Assembly: GCA_036505275.1 (NCBI GenBank)
Contig: DASXTS010000405.1
Coordinates: 1-15,567, forward strand
DNA from: DASXTS01 sp036505275
GTDB lineage: Bacteria; Actinomycetota; Actinomycetes; Mycobacteriales; Pseudonocardiaceae
Direction of reading: 5' to 3'
DNA length: 15,567 nucleotides
Below the pieces are notes generated by a model that saw only the letters and a program-made list of their open reading frames with translations, made no database searches and had not been told where the DNA came from. The translations under genes were made by a program, and so were the position numbers. Positions 1-6,404 of this stretch are shown here, piece by piece; position 1 is the first letter of the stretch, and each line of letters starts with the position of its first letter.

Positions 1-813
1 CAGGAAGTCGAGCGACCGCTTGACGATGGCCGGCACGTCCGACGCGTCCACCCACATGTGCCGGGCGCCGGGGATGAGCTCCAGTTCGACGGGAGCGCCG
101 GCGGCGGTGAGCGCGTCGGCCAGCCGGATGCTCTGCCGGGCGGGCACCATGTCGTCCGCCTCGCCGTGCATCAGCAGGATCGGCGGCGCGTCCGAGCGGG
201 CGAAGCTGACCGGGCTGGCCGCACGGGCGAGGTCCGGCACGGCGGCCGCTGGAGCGCCGAGGAGTTGGGCCTCGCGTGAGTCGGGGCCGCGATCGGCCGC
301 GCCGCCGATCGTATCGACGTCGTCGGGCAGGCCGAGCAGGTCGGTCGGCGGGAACCAGGCAACCACCCCCTGCACCGCACGCGCGGAGTCCTCCACACCA
401 AGGCCGGCTCCAAGGCCGGCTCCAAGGGCCGCCAGAAGCGCCAGGTGCGCGCCGGCCGACTCGCCCCAGAGGTAGACCCGGTCAGGGTCCACCTCCGGAC
501 GAGTGCGCAACCAGCCGATGGCGGCCCGGACGTCGTGCAGCGGCGCGGGGAAGGTGGCTTCGCCGCTGAGCCGGTAGTCGGCAGTCGCGACCACGAACCC
601 GGCCTGAGCGAGCGAGGCGTAGAACCCGGGGCCGAGGGCAGGCAGCACCTGCTGCCGCGATCCGCGCCGCCACCCGCCACCGTGCAGGTAGACGATGGCG
701 GGCGCGGGCCCCGGACCAGGCGGCAGGTAGAGATCCACCTCGAGCGGCCGGTGACCGAGGATCTCCGTGTAGACCTGGTTCGGTAGCCGCCGCACAGCAG
801 CAGCCGACGTCAC
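1..813 (-). CDS. alpha/beta hydrolase (HSL/BD-FAE-type esterase), 3' end cut by window
   Basis: Translated by hand from a GTG start at 811-813; 271 codons remain open to the left edge, so only the last few residues are likely missing (family members are usually about 270-300 aa). The oxyanion-hole motif HGGGW lies at residues 44-48. The nucleophile elbow GESAG is at 117-121 with Ser119. An HGEADDMVP segment near 216-224 supplies the likely acid Asp220, and GARHMW supplies His252, so the triad is complete. No signal peptide is visible, so it is probably cytoplasmic. The family hydrolyses esters of small acyl or aromatic substrates; the substrate here is unknown. Its GTG overlaps the TGA of the upstream amidohydrolase gene by 4 nt (GTGA), which suggests translational coupling and a shared pathway. 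A 12-bp in-frame repeat encodes LGAGLGAGLG at residues 130-139. The family call is firm; the substrate is open. Confidence 0.87.
   Translation of the reverse strand, partial: MTSAAAVRRLPNQVYTEILGHRPLEVDLYLPPGPGPAPAIVYLHGGGWRRGSRQQVLPALGPGFYASLAQAGFVVATADYRLSGEATFPAPLHDVRAAIGWLRTRPEVDPDRVYLWGESAGAHLALLAALGAGLGAGLGVEDSARAVQGVVAWFPPTDLLGLPDDVDTIGGAADRGPDSREAQLLGAPAAAVPDLARAASPVSFARSDAPPILLMHGEADDMVPARQSIRLADALTAAGAPVELELIPGARHMWVDASDVPAIVKRSLDFL
398..428. repeat. 12-bp in-frame tandem repeat (about 2.5 copies)
   Basis: The unit CCAAGGCCGGCT occurs at 398-409 and 410-421, followed by a partial third copy. It lies inside the esterase gene and encodes a glycine/alanine/leucine run just after the nucleophile elbow helix. 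Gain or loss of units would keep the frame. Confidence 0.75.
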
Positions 814-2096
814 GCCGGTTGCGGCGTCAGCCGCTCGGCCAGTTTGTGGAACGCGCCGTCCTGCATGATCGCGAGCAGGTTGTCGGTGTCCTGCAGCACG
901 GTGACGTCTTCGGTCGGCTCACCCACCACCAGCACGTCGGCGAGGTAGCCGGGTGTGAGCCGGCCCACCGGCAGGTCCATCACCTGTCCGCCGTACAACG
1001 TGGTCGCCCGCAAGGCCTCCAACGGCGAGTATCCGAACAGCTTCACGAAGAGCTCGAGGTCACGGGCGTTTCGCCCGATCGGGTTGTTCGGGAAGCCGTA
1101 GTCGCCGCCGGGCAGCACCCGCAGGCCACGCTTGCGCAGCTCGGGGTACAGCGCAGTCATGGCGGCCAGCGCCTTGACCGAGCCCATCTTCTCGGCCATC
1201 GCGGTGTCGATGCCGTACTCCGCGCCCTCGTACACATTGGCCCACATGATGCCGATGGCCGGCGACAGGAAGATCGAATCCTTGTGCTCTTCGAGCAGGT
1301 CGACCGCCTCGGCGTCGGCGTACGTGCAGTGGTAGATCGAGCGGAACCCGTTGCGCACCGCAAGCTTGATCGACTCGGCGGCTTGGGCGTGGCAGTTCAG
1401 CCAGACCCCGGACTCGCGCGCCTGCTCCCCCGCCGCGGCGGCCTCCTCCGCGCTGTACTGGGTGATCTGCGACCCGCCCTCGACGAACACGTCGTCGTTG
1501 CTGAGCAACAGCTTGACGGCGTCGAAGCCGATGGCGGCCTGCGCACGGATGAAGTCCCGAACCGCCGCAGGCCCGACCGCCTTGGGCTTCGGGCCGTCCG
1601 GGCCCATCTGCACCGGGTTGTTGTCGCGCTCGAAGGACGCGGCACGCATCCGTGGGCCGGGGGTCGCGCCGGCGGCGATCTCGTCGCGCAGCCACACCTC
1701 GGTGGGCACCGGGGTCAGCGACCCGGCCGAGTACGCGCTGGTGAATCCGTGGTCGAGCAGGATCTTGGCGTTGCGCCTGGCGATGCCCAGGTGCTCGTCC
1801 GGGGTGGGCATGTGGTGGAAGAAGCTGACGTCCAGCGGCGGGTTGAACGACGGATCGATGTGCCCCACGGCCGACGGGAAGGTCAGGTGCGAGTGCGACT
1901 CCACCATGCCCGGCAGGACGGTGCTGCCGCGGCAGTCGATCACCTGGTCGCCTGGCTCGGCGACGGTGCCGCCGCCGATGCGCACGCTCTCGATCTTGTT
2001 GCCGCGCACCACGACGTCGCCGGGGACGGCCGGTGCGCCCGACCCGTCGAACACCAGACCGTTGACGAACAGCACCCGTGCGTTGTTCTCGCTCAT
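810..2096 (-). CDS. amidohydrolase family protein (imidazolonepropionase-like metal-dependent hydrolase)
   Basis: A 428-aa protein, typical length for this family. The N-terminal beta-sandwich region (residues 7-60) leads into LPGMVESHSH, the usual PGxxxxHxH metal motif with His68 and His70. Further likely ligands are His236 (NCHAQ), His256 (IYHCTYAD) and Asp332 (PGGDYG); Lys195 in DAVKLLLS could be the bridging lysine of binuclear members. These enzymes hydrolyse amide or other C-N bonds, often in cyclic or peptide substrates, in the cytoplasm. The reading frame stays open upstream to 2351, but that would run into the SDR gene. ATG at 2094-2096 is preferred because MSENNARVLFVNGLVFDG matches the family N-terminus and an AGGA lies about 8 nt upstream. 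It follows the SDR gene after 34 nt and overlaps the esterase start by 4 nt. It is not the COG3618-type sugar lactonase; the substrate is unknown. Confidence 0.87.
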   Translation of the reverse strand: MSENNARVLFVNGLVFDGSGAPAVPGDVVVRGNKIESVRIGGGTVAEPGDQVIDCRGSTVLPGMVESHSHLTFPSAVGHIDPSFNPPLDVSFFHHMPTPDEHLGIARRNAKILLDHGFTSAYSAGSLTPVPTEVWLRDEIAAGATPGPRMRAASFERDNNPVQMGPDGPKPKAVGPAAVRDFIRAQAAIGFDAVKLLLSNDDVFVEGGSQITQYSAEEAAAAGEQARESGVWLNCHAQAAESIKLAVRNGFRSIYHCTYADAEAVDLLEEHKDSIFLSPAIGIMWANVYEGAEYGIDTAMAEKMGSVKALAAMTALYPELRKRGLRVLPGGDYGFPNNPIGRNARDLELFVKLFGYSPLEALRATTLYGGQVMDLPVGRLTPGYLADVLVVGEPTEDVTVLQDTDNLLAIMQDGAFHKLAERLTPQPA

Positions 2097-2130
2097 AGCT
2101 CGTGTCCTCACTCCACGGTGCCTGGATGGT

Positions 2131-2907
2131 TCAGGCACCAACCATGTTGTAACCGCCGTCGGCGACCAGGAAGCCGCCGGTGATGTGGTTCGCGTCCTCG
2201 GTGGCCAGGAACAGCGCCGTGCCGGCGAGCTCGGCCGGGGGCGGGATGCGGCCCATCGGGGTGGCCTTGCGCAGCTGCTCGCCGCGGCCGGACCGCCAGT
2301 CGTCCCGGCCGAGCGTGGCGTCTGTCTCGATGAACCCGGGCGCGAACACATTGACCCGCACGGTGGGTGCGAATGCGTGTGCGTATGACTTGGTCAGGCC
2401 GATGATCCCATATTTGGCCGCGGCGTACTGCGGGGCGCGGGCGCTGCCGCGCACCACCACTGTCGAGCCGATGTTGACGATCGAACCCCCGCCCTGGTCG
2501 AGCAGCCGGGAACCGAACTCGTGGGTGCAGAACATGGTGCCCTTGATGTCCACCGCGAGTACGTGGTCGATGGACTGCTCGGTGAGATCGCGCCAGGACA
2601 TCTGCTCGCGGGCCACGTCGCCGACGTTGTTGATCACTGCATGCACCCGGCCGAACTGGCTCCACGCCTCGTCGGCCATCCGCTTGACCTGCGCCCAGTC
2701 GGCGATGTCGGCCTGCACCAGGTACGCCTTGCGACCCTCCGCCTCGATGCGGGCAGCGGTCCGTTCCGCGCCGGCTCGGGAGCTGCGGTAGTGCACCGCC
2801 ACGTCGGCGCCCTCTTGGGCGGCCCGGACGGCGATCTCGGCGCCGAAGCCGGTGCCGGCGCCGGTGACCAGGACGGTCTTGCCGGCGAATCGTTGGGGAA
2901 GGGTCAC
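2131..2907 (-). CDS. short-chain dehydrogenase/reductase (SDR), classical type
   Basis: A 258-aa classical SDR, presumably a cytoplasmic NAD(P)-dependent oxidoreductase. The Rossmann glycine motif TGAGTGFG is at residues 15-22, NNVG replaces the common NNAG, the active-site serine lies in NIGSTVV, and the catalytic pair is Tyr161/Lys165 in YAAAKYG. The C-terminal VADGGYNMVGA is typical of the family. GTG at 2905-2907 is chosen because AAGGAG stands 8 nt upstream and VTLPQRFAGKTVLVTG is a normal SDR N-terminus; a longer frame from 2994 would translate a tandem repeat. It sits second in the minus-strand operon between another SDR and the amidohydrolase. The substrate (hydroxy-acid, sugar or alicyclic alcohol) cannot be told from sequence. 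Confidence 0.9.
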   Translation of the reverse strand: MTLPQRFAGKTVLVTGAGTGFGAEIAVRAAQEGADVAVHYRSSRAGAERTAARIEAEGRKAYLVQADIADWAQVKRMADEAWSQFGRVHAVINNVGDVAREQMSWRDLTEQSIDHVLAVDIKGTMFCTHEFGSRLLDQGGGSIVNIGSTVVVRGSARAPQYAAAKYGIIGLTKSYAHAFAPTVRVNVFAPGFIETDATLGRDDWRSGRGEQLRKATPMGRIPPPAELAGTALFLATEDANHITGGFLVADGGYNMVGA

Positions 2908-2915
2908 GTCGGTTT

Positions 2916-2921
2916 CTCCTT
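2916..2921 (-). promoter_or_regulatory. ribosome binding site deciding the SDR start
   Basis: AAGGAG on the minus strand, 8 nt before GTG 2907. It fixes this start against the longer open frame from 2994. Confidence 0.75.
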
Positions 2922-2923
2922 GC

Positions 2924-2964
2924 GCGAATTGCAGCGAATTGCAGCCAATTGCAGCGAATTGCAG
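2924..2964. repeat. 10-bp tandem repeat array between the two SDR genes
   Basis: The unit GCAGCGAATT runs at 2931-2940, 2941-2950 (one mismatch, CC for CG) and 2951-2960, with partial copies at 2924-2930 and 2961-2964. That is about four copies at a spacing of one helical turn. It fills most of the 64-bp gap between the stop of the upstream SDR and the start of the next, and ends two bases before the ribosome binding site. It is more A+T-rich than its surroundings. It could be a protein-binding array, a translation spacer, or replication slippage. Confidence 0.85.
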
Positions 2965-2971
2965 AGCCAGG

Positions 2972-3730
2972 TCAGACGAGGGTGCGGCCGCCATCGACGT
3001 ACAGCACGTGACCGGTCACGAACGCGGCCTGCGCCGAGGCGAGGAAGAGGACGGGGCCGACGACGTCGTCGACGGTGCCGAGCCGCCCGGCCGGCACGAG
3101 CGAGACCATCTCCTCGCGCATGCCGGGCTTGTCGAGGTACCGCCGGGTGAGATCGGTCTCGGTGTAGCCGGGCGCGACGGCGTTGACCGTGACGCCGGCG
3201 GCGGCCCATTCGCGCGCCATCACCCTGAGCAGTTGGTTGACCCCGCCCTTGGTCGCCGCGTACGGCGCGTGGTGCCGGTGCGCCAGCAGGCCGGACACTG
3301 AGGACAGGAACACGATCCGGCCGTATCCGGCGTCCACCATCAGCCGGCCGGCGGCCGTGCCGGTCCAGAATGCGCTGTTCAGGTTGATGTCGATGATCTG
3401 CCGCCAGACCTCGTCCGGCACCTCCAGCACCGGGCGGCGGTCGTTGCTGCCGGCCGCGTGCACGAACACGTCCAGGCCGCGCAGGATCGCGGCGGCGTCG
3501 GCGACCGCGCGGCGGCAGTCGTCGGCGTCGGTGAGGTCGGCGGCGACGACCTTGACCTCGGTGCCGTGCAGGACTGCCCGCCGCTGCACCGCGTCCAGGC
3601 GCTGCTCGTCGATGTCGGTGACGACCACGCGCGCGCCCGCACCGGCCAGCGCCAGTGCGACGGAGCCGCCGATGCCGCCCGCGCCGGCCACGAGTGCCGC
3701 GCGTTCGCCCAAACCGAGCCATCCAGTCAC
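2972..3730 (-). CDS. short-chain dehydrogenase/reductase (SDR), first gene of the minus-strand operon
   Basis: A 252-aa SDR. The cofactor loop reads AGAGGIGG instead of the usual TGxxxGIG, HAAG stands in for NNAG, the serine lies in VFLSSVSG, and Tyr157/Lys161 are in YAATKGG. The TDID segment after the second strand, an acidic residue at the strand end, would favour NAD(H). The start is taken as GTG 3728-3730 (VTGWLGLGERAALVAG), a usual N-terminus for this family; the only purine-rich stretch (GGAG) is just 2 nt away, so the start is less certain. An open frame to 3991 is rejected because it covers the divergent gene. It shares a 112-bp divergent region with the CMD-family gene, so both arms may be controlled together. 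The substrate is unknown. Confidence 0.87.
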   Translation of the reverse strand: MTGWLGLGERAALVAGAGGIGGSVALALAGAGARVVVTDIDEQRLDAVQRRAVLHGTEVKVVAADLTDADDCRRAVADAAAILRGLDVFVHAAGSNDRRPVLEVPDEVWRQIIDINLNSAFWTGTAAGRLMVDAGYGRIVFLSSVSGLLAHRHHAPYAATKGGVNQLLRVMAREWAAAGVTVNAVAPGYTETDLTRRYLDKPGMREEMVSLVPAGRLGTVDDVVGPVLFLASAQAAFVTGHVLYVDGGRTLV

Positions 3731-3842
3731 AGCTCCAAGTGAACGGGGCGATCGCCGATGCCAACTATGGGCGTTCCATTGGTTAGCAAGGACCGGCGAC
3801 CCGACTGTGCCGCGGCACGGGCGGCACCCGAGACTGATCGGC
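3731..3842. promoter_or_regulatory. divergent promoter region between SDR and CMD-family genes
   Basis: These 112 bp separate two divergently transcribed gene sets. No strong -35/-10 pair is evident; TTGGTT at 3779-3784 with a weak downstream hexamer is the best plus-strand candidate. The clearest element is a perfect 12-bp palindrome (3807-3818). By position, the region must drive at least the plus-strand CMD-FAH-FAH genes and the minus-strand operon. Confidence 0.5.
3807..3818. promoter_or_regulatory. 12-bp palindrome, candidate operator
   Basis: GTGCCGCGGCAC is a perfect palindrome located 25 bp before the CMD-family start, followed by a further half-like GGCAC at 3822-3826. Position between divergent genes suggests a regulator site, but palindromes of G and C arise easily in DNA of this composition. 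Confidence 0.35.
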
Positions 3843-4424
3843 GTGACGCATCGGTTGCACCGCTTCACCCCGGATGAGCTCGACCCGGCCCAGCGCGAGC
3901 TGTACGACGCGATCGCCGGCGGCCCGCGGGCGGCCGGCCCACAGCTGTTCGCCCTGACCGACGCCGATGGCCGGTTGAACGGGCCCTTCAACGCGATGCT
4001 GCTCGCCCCTGCGGTCGGTCAGGCGCTGCAGCAGCTTGGGGCCGCGATCCGGTACCAGACGTCGCTGACCGACCGGGTGCGTGAGCTGGCCATCCTGCTG
4101 GTGGCCGCTCGCTGGGACTGCGACTTCGAGTGGTACGCGCACGAGGCGATCGGCCGCGCGGCCGGGCTCACCGAGGAGGAGATCGCGGCCCTGCGCGACG
4201 GCCGCGCGCCCGACCTTGCCGACCAGACCGAAGCGGTGGCCGTCCGCCTCGTGCTCGCCCTGCTCGACGGTGACGTGGACGACGTGACCTACCACCACGC
4301 CATTTCAACCATTGGCAATCGGATGGTGTTCGAGCTGACCGCCCTGGTGGGCTACTACGCAACGCTCGCGCTCCAGTTGCGGGTATTCCGCGTCCCCGTT
4401 CCCCAAGAAAGTGGACCCACATGA
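3843..4424 (+). CDS. carboxymuconolactone decarboxylase (CMD)-family protein
   Basis: A 193-aa all-helical CMD/AhpD-fold protein. The family signature lies in the segment with Glu96 and His100 (FEWYAHEAIGRAAGL), matching the ExxxH pattern of gamma-carboxymuconolactone decarboxylase-type members. There is no CxxC pair, so it is not an AhpD-type disulfide reductase. It is longer than classical PcaC (about 120-130 aa) and belongs to the divergent single-domain group often found in degradation clusters, so decarboxylation of a lactone acid is only a family-based guess. The GTG at 3843 gives the normal start (VTHRLHRFTPDELDPAQ); no good ribosome binding site precedes it. Its TGA overlaps the ATG of the next gene (ATGA), implying coupled translation with the FAH-family genes. 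Confidence 0.82.
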   Translation: MTHRLHRFTPDELDPAQRELYDAIAGGPRAAGPQLFALTDADGRLNGPFNAMLLAPAVGQALQQLGAAIRYQTSLTDRVRELAILLVAARWDCDFEWYAHEAIGRAAGLTEEEIAALRDGRAPDLADQTEAVAVRLVLALLDGDVDDVTYHHAISTIGNRMVFELTALVGYYATLALQLRVFRVPVPQESGPT

Positions 4425-5293
4425 AGCTCGTCACGTTCAACGACGGACAGGTCGGCCGCATCGCCGGCGACCAGGTGCTCGAACTGGACACGGCGTCGAT
4501 GCGCGAGTTCTTCCAGCGCGAGCAGCGGGTGCCGGAGACCGGCCGCCGCTACCCGCTGTCCGAGGTGCGGCTGCGCGCCCCGATCGTGCCGAAGAAGTTC
4601 TTCCACACCGCCGGCAACTTCCGGGAGCACCACGATGACCTGGTGCGGGTCAACTGGTCGCACCCGGTGAACAAGGGGATCGTGTTCTTCCAGAACGTGG
4701 ACGCGATCATCGGCCCGGACGACCCGATCGTCTACCCGGAGCACCTGACCAAGGAGCTGGACTACGAGCTGGAAATGGCCGTGGTCATCGGCAAGCCGGG
4801 CAGGTTCTTCTCCGCCGAGGAGGCGGCCGAGCATATCGCCGGCTACCTGGTGTTCAACGACATCACCGCCCGCGACATCCAGCGGCGCGAGATGGAGTCC
4901 GGCGTGTTCTCCTTCTCCAAGGCCATCGACACGTTCTGCCCGATCGGGCCGTACATCGTGACCGCGGACGAGATCGAGGACCCGCACGACCTGGACATGG
5001 AGCTGCGGGTCAACGGCGAGGTCCGGCAGCGGTCGAACACCGGCCGCATGTCGGTGTCGATCCCGCAGCTGGTGGCCTACCACTCGCCGCAGACCTACAG
5101 CGCCGGCGACCTGATCACCACCGGCACGGTGGCCGGCGTCGCGGCGAGCACGGACGACCCGTTCGCCAACTACCTCAAGCCGGGCGACGTGGTGGAGGCC
5201 GAGATCGAAGGGCTCGGCGTGCTGCGCAACCCGGTGGTCTCCTGGCAGGAGGCGCACGGCAGTGCGCCGCCGGCCGCTGACCAGTGGATCTGA
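4421..5293 (+). CDS. fumarylacetoacetate hydrolase (FAH)-family protein, first of two
   Basis: A 290-aa FAH-fold protein. A short N-terminal domain (1-60) precedes the catalytic domain. HTAGNFREHHDD near residues 62-74 carries the expected His/Glu region, and likely metal ligands are Glu116 and Glu118 (DYELEMAVVIG) and Asp147 (FNDITARD). TTGTVAGV near 230 is the usual late loop. Family members hydrolyse or decarboxylate 2,4-diketo acids or isomerise muconate-type acids, using Mg2+ or Mn2+. Relatives act in homoprotocatechuate meta-cleavage and in non-phosphorylative rhamnose/fucose pathways (diketo-deoxy-sugar-acid hydrolase). The start ATG overlaps the CMD stop by 4 nt, and only 3 nt separate its stop from the second FAH gene. 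The reaction cannot be fixed from sequence alone. Confidence 0.88.
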   Translation: MKLVTFNDGQVGRIAGDQVLELDTASMREFFQREQRVPETGRRYPLSEVRLRAPIVPKKFFHTAGNFREHHDDLVRVNWSHPVNKGIVFFQNVDAIIGPDDPIVYPEHLTKELDYELEMAVVIGKPGRFFSAEEAAEHIAGYLVFNDITARDIQRREMESGVFSFSKAIDTFCPIGPYIVTADEIEDPHDLDMELRVNGEVRQRSNTGRMSVSIPQLVAYHSPQTYSAGDLITTGTVAGVAASTDDPFANYLKPGDVVEAEIEGLGVLRNPVVSWQEAHGSAPPAADQWI

Positions 5294-5296
5294 CCG

Positions 5297-6190
5297 ATGC
5301 GCCTGGGCAACCTCGCCGGCCGCGCCGTCCTGCTCGTAGCGGACGGCCCGGCAGACGGCCCGGCAGACGGCCCGGCAGACGGCACAGTCGAGGGCGCAGT
5401 TGACATAGCGAAGGCCAGCGGCGGGCGGTTCGGGCCAGACCCGATGGACGTGCTCGCCGGCTGGGACGCGTTCGCCGGATGGGTGGCCTCGGCGCGGCTG
5501 CCCGCCGGTGCCGCCTTCGACGAGCGCGATCTCGGCGCGCCGGTGCCGCGGCCGCGGCAGGTCTTCGCGGTTGCGCTGAACTACCGGCCGCACGCCGCCG
5601 AGGCGGGGTACACCCCGCCGGAGATCCCGCTGTTGTTCACCAAGTTCCCGAGCTGCATCACCGGTCCCTCCGTCACGGTCGACCTGCCGGCCGGCAACGT
5701 CGACTGGGAGATCGAGCTGGTTGCCGTTCTCGCCCGCGACGCCCACCGGGTCCCCGCCGCGGACGGCTGGTCCGCGGTCGCCGGCCTGACCATCGGCCAG
5801 GATCTGTCCGAGCGTCGCCTGCAGCTCACCGGCACGCCGCCTCAGTTCAGCCTGGCCAAGTCCTACCCCGGCTTCGGCCCGACCGGGCCGGCCCTGGTCA
5901 CCGTGGACGAGCTGCCCGATCCGGACGACCTCGAGCTCACGTGCACGCTGAGCGGCGAGATGGTGCAGCATGCCCGGACCGGCGAGATGATCTTCTCGGT
6001 GCCTCGGCTCGTCGAGTTCGTCACCGCGGTGTGCCCGGTCTATGCCGGAGACCTGATCTTCACCGGCACCCCGGCCGGTGTCGGCAACCGGCGCACGCCG
6101 CCGCGGTTCCTCCGGCCGGACGACGTGCTGGTCAGCGAGATCGAGCACGTGGGGCGGATGCGCACCATCTTCGCCGGCTTCGGCCGCTGA
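5297..6190 (+). CDS. fumarylacetoacetate hydrolase (FAH)-family protein, second of two
   Basis: A 297-aa FAH-fold protein, clearly diverged from its neighbour and not a recent duplicate. FAVALNYRPHAAEAG (about 94-108) corresponds to the catalytic-domain entry. Metal ligands are likely Glu138 and Glu140 (VDWEIELVAVLA) and Asp169 (GQDLSERR). LIFTGTPAGVGNRR near 255 is the signature late loop. The N-terminal region contains a PADG repeat (about residues 16-30) encoded by a 12-bp tandem repeat, an insertion in a surface loop before DIAKASGGRFGPDP. ATG 5297 is 3 nt after the previous stop with no distinct ribosome binding site, so translation is probably coupled. Two different FAH enzymes in sequence suggest two consecutive keto-acid steps or a heteromeric enzyme of the HpaG type; this is inference. 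Confidence 0.88.
   Translation: MRLGNLAGRAVLLVADGPADGPADGPADGTVEGAVDIAKASGGRFGPDPMDVLAGWDAFAGWVASARLPAGAAFDERDLGAPVPRPRQVFAVALNYRPHAAEAGYTPPEIPLLFTKFPSCITGPSVTVDLPAGNVDWEIELVAVLARDAHRVPAADGWSAVAGLTIGQDLSERRLQLTGTPPQFSLAKSYPGFGPTGPALVTVDELPDPDDLELTCTLSGEMVQHARTGEMIFSVPRLVEFVTAVCPVYAGDLIFTGTPAGVGNRRTPPRFLRPDDVLVSEIEHVGRMRTIFAGFGR
5345..5380. repeat. 12-bp in-frame tandem repeat (3 perfect copies)
   Basis: GGCCCGGCAGAC is repeated at 5345-5356, 5357-5368 and 5369-5380, flanked by partial copies. It encodes ADGPADGPADGPADG in the N-terminal loop of the second FAH-family protein. The perfect identity of copies points to recent slippage. Confidence 0.92.
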
Positions 6191-6404
6191 CTGGTCCGGC
6201 GAATGACGGCCGCCCAGTGGGAGATCCCCGGCGCCCGGCTGGCCGGTCGGCCCGGCAGCAAAGAAGATGCAACCACGTCAAGGTGTCTGCTCGCGCGGAC
6301 ACACCTGTCCGGTCGCGCGGACACACCTGTCCGTTCGCGCGGACACACCTGTCCGTTCGCGCGGACACACCCGGATTGCGGCGTAGCGCCGGGAAGGAGA
6401 TGCC
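6191..6404. other. intergenic region upstream of pobA
   Basis: This 214-bp gap breaks the tight CMD-FAH-FAH set from pobA. It holds the 22-bp dyad array (6291-6371) and the strong pobA ribosome binding site (AAGGAG at 6394-6399, 5 nt before ATG). I see no convincing -35/-10 pair and no open frame with coding character. Confidence 0.6.
6291..6371. repeat. 22-bp dyad repeat array upstream of pobA (about 3.7 copies)
   Basis: Perfect-to-near-perfect 22-bp units occupy 6291-6312, 6313-6334 and 6335-6356, with a 15-bp partial at 6357-6371. Copies differ only in the last base (G or T). Each unit contains the dyad CGGACACACCTGTCCG (6-bp arms, 4-nt centre). CGGACA and TGTCCG half-sites thus alternate with starts 10 and 12 bp apart, about one helical turn. 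The array ends 33 bp before the pobA start. It could be an operator cluster for a pobA regulator, a series of RNA hairpins acting as terminator or attenuator, or a dispersed minisatellite. Confidence 0.9.

Noticed and set aside
810..2096. Sugar lactonase of a non-phosphorylative rhamnose or fucose pathway
   Set aside because: The motif layout (HSH, late GGDYG) is that of imidazolonepropionase-like amidohydrolases and not of the COG3618 lactonase family.
2097..2351. N-terminal extension of the amidohydrolase frame to 2351
   Set aside because: It would overlap the SDR gene in another frame. The internal ATG 2096 has a ribosome binding site and matches the family start.
2908..2994. N-terminal extension of the downstream SDR to 2994
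   Set aside because: It would translate the 10-bp repeat and overlap the stop of the upstream SDR, while GTG 2907 has an ideal AAGGAG.
1..4424. Protocatechuate branch genes pcaD (esterase) and pcaC (CMD protein)
   Set aside because: The esterase is of the HGGGW type, not the enol-lactone hydrolase type, and the CMD protein is longer and diverged. No pcaGH or pcaB accompanies them.
5297..5410. Possible start artefact: the PADG repeat as untranslated leader with a later start
   Set aside because: The frame before the repeat (MRLGNLAGRAVLLVADG) already looks like a FAH N-terminal strand, so the repeat is an internal insertion.
4355..6148. A 597-codon open frame on the minus strand
   Set aside because: It is antisense to the two FAH-family genes and has no recognisable domain; a reflection of third-position G/C bias.
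6291..6371. CRISPR array
   Set aside because: The 22-bp units abut directly with no unique spacers, and no cas genes are present; it is a tandem dyad repeat.
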